Shown: piece by piece, positions 7,603 through 15,081 of the stretch
How positions within the stretch are numbered: position 1 is the first letter of the stretch
Layout of the letters: each line of letters opens with the position of its first letter
Assembly: GCA_937877685.1 (NCBI GenBank)
Contig: CALFGU010000056.1
Location: 1 to 17,540 of the forward strand
Source of the DNA: an uncultured Prevotella sp.
Lineage (GTDB): Bacteria > Bacteroidota > Bacteroidia > Bacteroidales > Bacteroidaceae
Direction: 5' to 3'
DNA length: 17,540 bases
Position numbers and translations under genes: made by a program
Notes under the pieces: generated by a model
Told to the model about the DNA's origin: nothing
The model's database searches: none
What the model saw: only the letters and a program-made list of their open reading frames with translations

Positions 7603-7660
7603 CGCTCTCCCCTTAAGATAGGGGGAGTACCTCCGCAGGAGGGGAGGGGGTATGATGATG
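7603..7660 (-). repeat. Internal hairpin repeat, copy 3 of element A (inverted)
   Basis: Read on the minus strand it begins CATCATCATACCCCCTCCCC and ends CTTAAGGGGAGAGCG like copy 2. Its central hairpin is CCTCC-TGC-GGAGG instead of CCGCC-AAA-GGCGG. Copies 2 and 3 could fold into one very long hairpin with an 88-base loop. Confidence 0.9.
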
Positions 7661-7705
7661 AATCTTATATAGGGTCAACTGCTATATCATTACCTAAATA
7701 ATTCA

Positions 7706-7772
7706 AAAAACAAAGTTACTCTTTGGGCGCCCAATAATACTAATTGGCGCTACAAAGAGTAACTTTGTTTTT
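7706..7772. terminator. Bidirectional terminator between the cvfB operon and the efflux permease gene
   Basis: The arms 7706-7725 and 7753-7772 are perfectly complementary over 20 bases (A-run, CAAAGTTACTCTTTG). An inner stem (GCGCC-C-AAT with ATTGGCGC) has one bulged base. A T-run follows the hairpin on both strands, and the flanking genes converge on it. The right arm also contains AGTAACTTTG, identical to a promoter -7 core, but no start codon follows. Confidence 0.85.
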
Positions 7773-7843
7773 GCTTTATGTAAGTTTCCTGTTGTCAACA
7801 GTTTAGAAGGGGTGAGAAACAGAGGCAAACCGCGAGGCAGGCG

Positions 7844-9121
7844 TCACTCCTCCACCTTAAACCCTAAGGCTTCTACGGCTGTTACGACATCCTCTTTTTC
7901 AGGATTTCCAGAAACGATGGCCTCTCCCGAAGCAAGGTCAATGTTGACGTCAGTTACGCCCGCAACGTTGCGAATGGCTTTCTCCGCATTGCCTTTGCAG
8001 TGGTTGCACTTCAGACCGCTGATGTGCAAAGTGAGCATTTCGGGTTGCGATGTGTGACAAGTGCAGTCCGAGGTTTCAGAGTGGCAACCGCAAGTGCTCC
8101 CGCAACAACAACTCTTTCGTGAAGTGTAACGCTGGATGAGGGCGTTGATGAGCAGTAATCCCAACACAATGGCGCACACAAGGTTGAAGGTGGAAACGCC
8201 ACAAGCGTTGCACGTGTGAATTTCCTGCAAGGGGGTGGTAAACCAACTTCTGGGCAACAAGTAATCAATTCCGAGACCGAACATCACAGCCCCCGTGATG
8301 ATTGAAAGCAAGTAGAGCATCAATGTGCGAGGCCCCATAACCTTGTTGATTACAAGAAGTGAGGCAACGTTTACGGCAGGTCCCGCCATTAGCAATACGA
8401 GCGCCGTGCCGGGTGAAAGTCCCTTCAGCATAAGTGTGATGGCAATGGGAATTGAACCCGTAGCGCAGAGGTACATAGGTATGGCGCACACCAACACCAA
8501 TCCCATGCTCAGCAAGGGAGAGTCGGCAAACAACGCGAAGAATGAATTGGGCACAAAAACGGTGATGAGTCCCGCAACGACCAACCCCATGACGAGCCAT
8601 TTACCGATGTCCTGCATCATCTCTACGAAGGCGTAATGAAAGGCAGAGCGCATGCGTTGCATGAACGTTTGGGGCGCTTGGGGTATAGTGTTAGGCTGTG
8701 GTGTCTCCGTATCATTTTCCTTTAACGTAGATTTTTCAAACGCATTGACTATTCCTCCGCCAAACAAAGCCGTCATGAGCGCAACAAACGGGCGCAACAG
8801 AGCAAAGGGAAGTCCCATGAGCGAATAAGTGGCAATGATAGAGTCAATTCCTGTTTGAGGCGTTGCAATTAGAAATGAAACCGTTGCCCCTTTGCTTGCC
8901 CCTTCTTTATGTAAGGACATTGCTGTGGGGATTACACCGCAAGAACATAGCGGAAGGGGTATCCCTAAGAGCGCGGCATTAAAAACACTGCGAAATGAAG
9001 CGCCACCCAAGAAGCGGCGGTAGAGCGTTGGGGGAACGAAAGCATGCATCAATCCTGCGAGGAAGAAACCCAGAAGCAAGTAGGGCGCCATGCCGGTGAT
9101 GAGGTTCAATATTTCTTGCAT
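7844..9121 (-). CDS. Metal-efflux permease of the SO_0444/ArsP-like family with fused HMA domain
   Basis: A 425-residue inner-membrane permease, probably exporting Cu, Zn or a related ion. Two homologous membrane halves are visible. The first holds LLGIPLPLCSCGVIPTA, with C59 and C61 in the conserved CSCG motif. The second holds MYLCATGSIPIAITLMLKGLSPG. A cytoplasmic loop separates them (about 130-155). After the last membrane segment comes a metal-ligand-rich linker (residues 337-356; seven Cys and two His). A heavy-metal-associated domain (361-425) follows, with the ligand motif GLKCNHC (C372, C375). HTCNAC at 302-307 adds two more cysteines. The fused HMA domain probably delivers or senses metal. 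It is a single-gene unit ending at the shared terminator. The substrate ion is not fixed by the sequence; arsenic is less likely given the HMA domain. Confidence 0.88.
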   Translation of the reverse strand: MQEILNLITGMAPYLLLGFFLAGLMHAFVPPTLYRRFLGGASFRSVFNAALLGIPLPLCSCGVIPTAMSLHKEGASKGATVSFLIATPQTGIDSIIATYSLMGLPFALLRPFVALMTALFGGGIVNAFEKSTLKENDTETPQPNTIPQAPQTFMQRMRSAFHYAFVEMMQDIGKWLVMGLVVAGLITVFVPNSFFALFADSPLLSMGLVLVCAIPMYLCATGSIPIAITLMLKGLSPGTALVLLMAGPAVNVASLLVINKVMGPRTLMLYLLSIITGAVMFGLGIDYLLPRSWFTTPLQEIHTCNACGVSTFNLVCAIVLGLLLINALIQRYTSRKSCCCGSTCGCHSETSDCTCHTSQPEMLTLHISGLKCNHCKGNAEKAIRNVAGVTDVNIDLASGEAIVSGNPEKEDVVTAVEALGFKVEE

Positions 9122-9187
9122 TTAAAGAGAGGTTTAAAGGTTGGGGAAAGTAGCTTGTATCGCCAACTTCCTTGATGAAAACTATTA

Positions 9188-9209
9188 ATGATAATCATCC
9201 GCAAAGTTC
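9188..9209 (-). promoter_or_regulatory. Possible promoter and Fur-like operator of the efflux permease gene
   Basis: On the minus strand GAACTTTGC (-7 core at 9209-9202) differs by one base from the local consensus TAACTTTGC. Just downstream, at the expected start site, lies ATGATAATCAT (9188-9198). This is the exact core of the classical 19-bp Fur box; over all 19 positions I count 14 matches. The ATG is about 70 bases further on. No clear -33 element is seen. Confidence 0.35.
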
Positions 9210-9286
9210 GCAATTTTCCTGTGAATAGACTGTCGTTGAGGGTTGAAATCTGTAAACGAGGGTTGTTGCAGAAGTCGGAAGGCTTT

Positions 9287-9325
9287 TAAAATAAGAAGGG
9301 AGTACTCTTGTGAAGTACTCCCTTT
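9287..9325 (-). terminator. Intrinsic terminator of the GH20-GH33 gene
   Basis: AAGGGAGTACT (9296-9306) and AGTACTCCCTT (9314-9324) form an 11-bp perfect stem with a 7-base loop. On the minus strand the hairpin is followed by CTTATTTT. It lies about 35 bases after the stop codon. Confidence 0.85.
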
Positions 9326-9359
9326 CTGTTAGCTATTTCCTGAATTACCGTCCCAATGG

Positions 9360-12300
9360 TTAGAACACGACTTTCTTACCATTCACAATATATACGCCCT
9401 TCGTACCCTTTTCGACTTGGCGACCCGAGAGGTCGTAAATCTTAGCATTCTGATCAAAAGTGGGTGCTTCTGTGATGCCCGTAGGGTCATCATTCTTGGG
9501 AGTAGAATATTTACCCTTGGTAATCGCTTCGATTGTCAGCGGTGTGTAAACCATGCAATAACCCTTAGCTTGGTCATCGCCGAAACAAGGTGCTTCTTCA
9601 AAGAAGAAAGCAATCTTACCGTCATCCTGCAAAGTCATTGCGCTGTAAGCACTTTGCTGTGTGCTCACCTGCAAACCCTCTGTCCAATTTTCGGCAATAG
9701 AAGCAGAAGTGTAGTTTGTAGCAGCCTTCACTTCTTTATACCAAATCGTAACGTCTCTGCGGTCATAAAGTCCGCTGCCACCCTTAGGTTGTGATTGCAA
9801 CAAGAGTTTCACGGCCTTGCCATTCTCATTTACGGCGTCGATAAGGTAAGGTTCGCCGTTACAAGTGTTGCTTCCACCGTTTCCACAACCGTTAACGTTG
9901 CTGTCCCAAGAGCCCTTGTTGGTACTCTTATTAGAATACGTGAACACATTAAACTGACGACCACCACCACGACGGATACTCAAGAGAATCTGTCCTCTGG
10001 GAAGAATTTCAACCTTAGGTTCGTCCTGACTTGCAATCGGATTCTGACTACCACCAAGGATATGCCACGTAAGCCCAAAGTCATCGGTGTAGATAACATA
10101 GTTTCCTGTGCCCGACGCCTTCTTTAACAAAAGGGCGCCATAGATACGTGGTTTGCCCGTTCCGTTATAGTTTTCGTCAACAGCCAAACGTCCGCTACCG
10201 AAGAAGGCAGTGTAACCATTCTGTATCGTAGCATCATCACCGAGGAACAAAGTTTCAGAGATATCTTGCTTTGTCCATGTCACACCATTGTCTTCACTGA
10301 AAATGCGTACGGCTCTGTTGTGTGCAGTTGCACTACCATTTCCGAACATAACGTCACCCGCTGCTGCCATAACGAGCACCTTTTCGCCCACAACGGCAAT
10401 TGCTGCGTCGCCATAAGCACAGTCGTCAGTGCCACGCACTCGTGAACCCGCCGCAATCGTTTGCTTTTCGCTCCAAGTCTTACCGTTGTCGTCGCTTGTG
10501 CGAATCACGAGGTCGATACCGGGATTGGCAGTGCCGTAATTGTAACGACCGATGTCGTCTAAGCTATAACGGTAGTCACTCACTGCGATAAGGCGACCCG
10601 TAGAAGTCTTGCCAATGGCGGGAATACGGGAAGAGAAAGGATCATTATCCGAGAAGATCATCACGTCTTCTGTTGTTGTGAACTTTGCAATAAGGGGATT
10701 TTCCTCTGTGATGCGTTCCTGAAGCGACTGTGTCAGTTCAAAACTTGTACCCAAACTTTCTTCGCCCACGAAATAACCTTGGAATTCAAATCCGCGGTAA
10801 GCGCGTGTGAAGTCAATGGTTGTTGTTTGTGTGCCGTCGAAACTAAAGAACGTAAGGGCCTCACCCTTCTGCAACTTTGTAGTGAGGGCGCCATTGGCAT
10901 TCGTTGCTCTGACGCTACCGAGATACGTGTTAGGATTGTTTTCCTGTAACCCTTCAATGACTGTTGTTACAGGCAATCCTTTGTCATACGCCTCAACGAT
11001 GTCGGCAACCTTCTGAAGTTCTTCAGCAGGAAGGACTCCTACAAGCGTAACTTTATGATTGCTACCCGCATCGTCAAGATTGTTCCAACCGCCTGTCCAA
11101 GTAATGAGACCAGTGCCATGGTTAGTGCTGTGGTTTACGACTCCCGCGTTGTCCGTAGAGAACATGATGGGGTATTCTGCGGAATTGCTTTGCTTGAAAG
11201 TCAAGGTCTTTCCGGCGGGAGTGCTGACAAAAGGAATATTTGAGTTGTTGGCACTCTGCACACCCATAAACTGCTGCTTGCCGATGTTGTAGAGGTAGTA
11301 ATTTCCGTTATTTGACTTATAGACAGTCCATTGGAAATTCGCATTATCTGCCGAAGGAGTGACGCTTGTTCTTGCTGTAGAAATCACGTTACTATTATCT
11401 GCCGTTGCACCCATCCATCCGCGAGAACTTACGAAAGTGTAGAGGCCGCCTTTGATAAACTCTTCGGGACTGCTAACTACACAATTTTCGGGCACCTTAG
11501 TGTAATCAATCATCGAGATTTCTTCAGCGCTGAGCGCTCCATTGAAGAAATGTACGGAGTGAATCTTACCGCCAAATTTGTCGTGTGCAGTGGTGTTGTT
11601 GACTATACCGCCACCCACATAAAGTTTTGCATTTTCATTTGTTGCGAAATTGCTGAACGATTGTAATTCATATTCCACCACGGGGTAAGTAGCTGTGCTC
11701 TTCAAAGCGCCATCTACGTAAATAGAAAACTGCTTGTTGGTCTTGTCAATCACATAGACCACCTTGTAATTGGTATTTCCTGAAAAGGTGAAGTCTCTGT
11801 AAGTGAATTTATCTCCACTTGCCGATGAGGGAATGTATGCGGGGTTACTACCGTTAAGGCCAAAGGCGACGTAGGGAGAATTCTTTTTAGTTGCTCCAGT
11901 AACCCCCTTCGTAGGGTCTGCTGCACAAACCAAAGCGTAACGCGTATTTGCGCTCATCGTTTGGGGCATGGTGACGTCAATAGCAATGGTAATGTTTTCC
12001 TTTGCAAATACTTGTGACGCTACTGACGCACTTGCGGCATAGGGATAACCTTGAAATTCCGTGCCACCGAGAAAGGCAAACGCTGTAGGCGCAAGGTCGG
12101 GCACCACTTCGATAAACGCGTATTGGCAACCGCCGTCTGTCGTGTTCGTTCCGTCACCCCAGTTGTAGAGTTGGAAACTTTGTCCGCTATTAGTCTGATT
12201 GAATTGCACGTTACCGCAAGTTACGATGACCTGTCCGATAGTAGAAGCGGGCTTGAGTGTCCAACCCTTGGTAGGTACATTCTTCGAACATTTCAGCGCA

Positions 12301-14855
12301 GTGTTATTGTTGCTTGCGGGTGAGATATACGTGCCATCTGCAAAGTTAACGATGTTGTAAGAACCGTCTGCGCGACTCACGAATTGCCAAATAGACGCTT
12401 TAGAACTAGGATTTTGTTCGCCAATAATTGCTTGATTTGCACCTTTCCCAGTAGGATAGCGATTGTCGCGCCCAGGAGTGTACATTCTGTAGTAACTACC
12501 GCTCACAGGCTTATTCATGTGCTCCGCTGTGAGGTTTGCTTTGAATGCCGTCCAAGCTTCTTCTAGGGCTGAGAGTTGTGCAGCACGTTCTTCAGCAGTC
12601 ATGTCTGCATTATAGGTTGCTTCAATTTCCGCTACCTTTGCATCGAGGGCTTCTGCAACACTTTCAGACCAAAGACCTACTGTCGTACCGATAAATGCAC
12701 CTCTCTCGCGCTTGATGTTGCTAATCTTTGCCGCAACGCTTTCCGTTGCTTCGTCCATACATTGGTTAGGTGAGTAAATCAAACCTTCTACGGCATTGAC
12801 GCCTTCCTTATCAGTGAAGACACAAGTAAACATCCATTTCTTCAAACGGTAACCCTTGTTGAAGTAGGGGAGTTTGAGGAACACCTTGTTCCAACCTTGT
12901 TTCAACGTAACCTGAATGGGTGCGCGACCGGGGAAGTTTTCGTTCTTCAACATCACTTCCTTGTTGTTGACACTTACGCCCGTGTTGTCCCATTTGGGAG
13001 CCGCAATTTCTTCACCGTTAATCCAAATCTTCGAACCAAAATGGTCCCACTTGCCTGCGGGAGCTGCGCCGTCTTGTTCCGAACGGCTGTAGTTTTGGAA
13101 TTCAATCTGTGCACCTACAGTCTGTTCTACAGGAGAATAAACGTAAGTCCATGCATACGCCGTGTGATTAAACTGAGGATTGCTATAGTAAGCGTTGATA
13201 ATAGAAGTGCCCCAAGTGTGCGCAAGATAGATACCCGCACCCGTAGCCATACCTGTGTAGTAAATCTTTCCGTCATGGGTGTAAACCTCAGGGAGAAGGT
13301 CTGTTGAAGCCGTAGCTCCCGCAGTTTCAGGACCAAAAGCTGCCGTTTCAGAACCGCCATTGGGGAAGGCATCCGTAATGCGCCAGCGCACATTTGTCTG
13401 CTTTACGTAGGGGATAGGTTCACCCTTCAAGGAGTTTGCCTTGTGGAAGAGGAAACGGTCTTCCCAACTCTTAAACTCTTCGTATTCGTCGCCCGCATTA
13501 GGGAGCATCACGCCACCACCATACAGATTTTTCTTATAATCTGCGGGTGTGTTGGTAGCATTGTCGATATACTGCTTACCACCTCCCATCCAAGCGCGCT
13601 CCGCTGTAGCAATAACATTCGCCCAAACGTTATTTTGCGCCATGATGTCTTTCTCTGTAGCCACCTTGCGGTCATTCCAACAACCAGAAATCGCACCTGC
13701 TACGTCGGCACTGCCCTTTTGAGAATAATAAATTGTGCTCTTGTAAATACCTACAAGGTCAGCGAAGACGTCGAAGTGGTTAGTGTAGTTGTAGCGACAG
13801 TCAATATTTCCCTTGCCTGGTGCCAAATAACCGCGCGTACCCCACATTTGTGCCAAACTGTTGTTTAAAGCGTCTTGACCAATGCCGTTAATGGGGTTCC
13901 AAAGTCCGCCGTTCTTACCCTTGCTTTTCACGTAAGCGAGCATTTCATTGAGATAAGCCGCAGTGGTTGAGACTTCGTCACCACCGATGTGGATGTAAGG
14001 CGCATCAGCAAAGACTTCAACGGCTTCATCAATCACCTTTTTGAGAACAACTTTACCTTCCGCGCTCTGCATGTTGAAACCCATAGCACGCTCAAAGGCT
14101 TCGCTGTGACCGGGCATATCAATTTCGGGAATCACAATCACCCCGTGCTTCTTCGCTGCCTCCATCACGCGCTTGCAATCCTCTTGCGTGTAATATTGTC
14201 CGGGGAAGCGTGTCATGCTTGCCGAAGAGGTGAGTTTAGGATAAGCCTTTACCTCAAAACGCCAAGCTTGATTTTCTGTCAAGTGCCAATGGAAGGTGTT
14301 TACTTTGAAACGTGAGAAGAGTTCAATCTGTTTCACGAGTTCATCTGTCGAAATGAATGAACGACCCACGTCATGCATGTAACCGCGAAGTTTGAATGCG
14401 GGCCAGTCTTTCATCGTAAGACATTCCAATGCCTTAGTGCCGTCCCAACCTTCTGCTAACTGTGTGAGGGTTTGGGCAGCACGAATCACGCCTGTGTTGG
14501 TTACTGCCGCGATAGTGATTTCGTTGGCAGTAATTTCAAGGGTGTAGGCTTCGTTTTCGTAACCATAGAGCGGGTAATCGTAAGCGCCCTCAATGCTTTC
14601 AACGAGTTTTACGTTGACTGCCTTTCCGCCTTCGGCAAGAGTGCAACCATTTGTGGTGAAAAACTCTTCAAGCAAGGCACATGTCCCTGCGCCGTCGGCA
14701 TAATTAATGCTGACCGCTCCGCTCAAGGCGAACGTTGTTCCTGTTGTTACTGTTACCTCTTGTGGTTTGGGCAACAAATGCTCCACCTTTGCCTGAAGGG
14801 CAGAGGGGAAACACATGACCAAGGCAACAAGTGCCAAAACTGTTCTTTTAATCAT
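9360..14855 (-). CDS. Secreted two-enzyme glycosidase: GH20 beta-hexosaminidase fused to GH33 sialidase
   Basis: An 1831-residue exported protein. A signal peptide spans 1-22 (cleavage after ALQA). A GH20b-like region is at ~24-145. The GH20 catalytic domain (~153-470) has HWHLTENQAWR, PEIDMPGH and HIGGDE, with the catalytic D293-E294. After ~480-690 (beta-rich, unassigned) comes a helical FIVAR-like stretch (~693-785), a ricin/beta-trefoil-like module (~786-920), a LamG-like module (~930-1120) and a second trefoil-like module (~1130-1275). The GH33 sialidase occupies ~1395-1790: RIP arginine R1410, Asp boxes SDDNGKTW (1454), SEDNGVTW (1520) and TDDFGLTW (1590), the EPKVEI region (E1612), R1628/R1629 and probable nucleophile Y1737. 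The tail IYDLSGRQVEKGTKGVYIVNGKK (from 1806) looks like a short type IX secretion sorting signal. Together the enzymes would strip terminal sialic acid and exposed N-acetylhexosamines from host glycans. Monocistronic. Confidence 0.92.
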   Translation of the reverse strand: MIKRTVLALVALVMCFPSALQAKVEHLLPKPQEVTVTTGTTFALSGAVSINYADGAGTCALLEEFFTTNGCTLAEGGKAVNVKLVESIEGAYDYPLYGYENEAYTLEITANEITIAAVTNTGVIRAAQTLTQLAEGWDGTKALECLTMKDWPAFKLRGYMHDVGRSFISTDELVKQIELFSRFKVNTFHWHLTENQAWRFEVKAYPKLTSSASMTRFPGQYYTQEDCKRVMEAAKKHGVIVIPEIDMPGHSEAFERAMGFNMQSAEGKVVLKKVIDEAVEVFADAPYIHIGGDEVSTTAAYLNEMLAYVKSKGKNGGLWNPINGIGQDALNNSLAQMWGTRGYLAPGKGNIDCRYNYTNHFDVFADLVGIYKSTIYYSQKGSADVAGAISGCWNDRKVATEKDIMAQNNVWANVIATAERAWMGGGKQYIDNATNTPADYKKNLYGGGVMLPNAGDEYEEFKSWEDRFLFHKANSLKGEPIPYVKQTNVRWRITDAFPNGGSETAAFGPETAGATASTDLLPEVYTHDGKIYYTGMATGAGIYLAHTWGTSIINAYYSNPQFNHTAYAWTYVYSPVEQTVGAQIEFQNYSRSEQDGAAPAGKWDHFGSKIWINGEEIAAPKWDNTGVSVNNKEVMLKNENFPGRAPIQVTLKQGWNKVFLKLPYFNKGYRLKKWMFTCVFTDKEGVNAVEGLIYSPNQCMDEATESVAAKISNIKRERGAFIGTTVGLWSESVAEALDAKVAEIEATYNADMTAEERAAQLSALEEAWTAFKANLTAEHMNKPVSGSYYRMYTPGRDNRYPTGKGANQAIIGEQNPSSKASIWQFVSRADGSYNIVNFADGTYISPASNNNTALKCSKNVPTKGWTLKPASTIGQVIVTCGNVQFNQTNSGQSFQLYNWGDGTNTTDGGCQYAFIEVVPDLAPTAFAFLGGTEFQGYPYAASASVASQVFAKENITIAIDVTMPQTMSANTRYALVCAADPTKGVTGATKKNSPYVAFGLNGSNPAYIPSSASGDKFTYRDFTFSGNTNYKVVYVIDKTNKQFSIYVDGALKSTATYPVVEYELQSFSNFATNENAKLYVGGGIVNNTTAHDKFGGKIHSVHFFNGALSAEEISMIDYTKVPENCVVSSPEEFIKGGLYTFVSSRGWMGATADNSNVISTARTSVTPSADNANFQWTVYKSNNGNYYLYNIGKQQFMGVQSANNSNIPFVSTPAGKTLTFKQSNSAEYPIMFSTDNAGVVNHSTNHGTGLITWTGGWNNLDDAGSNHKVTLVGVLPAEELQKVADIVEAYDKGLPVTTVIEGLQENNPNTYLGSVRATNANGALTTKLQKGEALTFFSFDGTQTTTIDFTRAYRGFEFQGYFVGEESLGTSFELTQSLQERITEENPLIAKFTTTEDVMIFSDNDPFSSRIPAIGKTSTGRLIAVSDYRYSLDDIGRYNYGTANPGIDLVIRTSDDNGKTWSEKQTIAAGSRVRGTDDCAYGDAAIAVVGEKVLVMAAAGDVMFGNGSATAHNRAVRIFSEDNGVTWTKQDISETLFLGDDATIQNGYTAFFGSGRLAVDENYNGTGKPRIYGALLLKKASGTGNYVIYTDDFGLTWHILGGSQNPIASQDEPKVEILPRGQILLSIRRGGGRQFNVFTYSNKSTNKGSWDSNVNGCGNGGSNTCNGEPYLIDAVNENGKAVKLLLQSQPKGGSGLYDRRDVTIWYKEVKAATNYTSASIAENWTEGLQVSTQQSAYSAMTLQDDGKIAFFFEEAPCFGDDQAKGYCMVYTPLTIEAITKGKYSTPKNDDPTGITEAPTFDQNAKIYDLSGRQVEKGTKGVYIVNGKKVVF

Positions 14856-14939
14856 GTTGTAATTTATTGGATGGTTTGATTATTTGCTTGACTTAGTGCG
14901 AGAAATAACTGCTTTTGGGGCAGAAATGTGCATGATGGA

Positions 14940-14947
14940 CAAAGATA
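14940..14947 (-). promoter_or_regulatory. Promoter -7 box TATCTTTG of the GH20-GH33 gene
   Basis: On the minus strand TATCTTTG fits TAnnTTTG and lies about 85 bases before the ATG. The transcript would have a leader of about 78 bases. No good -33 element is seen at the expected distance. Confidence 0.5.
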
Positions 14948-15010
14948 CGAAATTCTTTGAGATACGCGCAGAAAAAAGCGACTTATAATTCGCACGAAGT
15001 TACTAAGTAT

Positions 15011-15052
15011 TTCAAAACATAAAGTGGAGGCAGCGCTTGACTGTCTCCACTT
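15011..15052 (-). terminator. Intrinsic terminator of the carboxyltransferase gene
   Basis: AAGTGGAGGCAG (15022-15033) and CTGTCTCCACTT (15041-15052) form a 12-position stem around CGCTTGA, with one non-Watson-Crick position. On the minus strand it is followed by ATGTTTTG. It lies 30 bases after the stop codon. Confidence 0.75.
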
Positions 15053-15081
15053 CTTATTTATGAAACGAATGTTTACGAAAA

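Larger units (their letters stand above)
7343..7694. mobile_element. MITE-like element A with terminal inverted repeats (352 bp, non-coding)
   Basis: The left end GGCAATGATATAGAAGTTG (7343-7361) and the reverse complement of the right end, GGTAATGATATAGCAGTTG (7694-7676), match at 17 of 19 bases and continue into CCC. Just inside lie CAT(C)ATACCCCC motifs and three copies of a ~50-base internal repeat, two direct and one inverted. AAATAAT occurs directly left of the element and, one base further out, on its right, which may be a target-site duplication. There is no transposase and no credible ORF. The element fills most of the 7330-7843 gap and sits between cvfB and its terminator. A shorter copy in reverse orientation is at 17399-17495. 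Confidence 0.75.

Noticed and set aside
7376..7660. CRISPR array
   Set aside because: Only three units, one inverted, unequal spacing, each unit with its own hairpin, and no cas genes; better explained as parts of a terminal-inverted-repeat element.
9417..14879. Numerous plus-strand ORFs opposite the GH20-GH33 gene
   Set aside because: They are antisense shadows of a long, fully motif-supported coding sequence and carry no domain signatures of their own.
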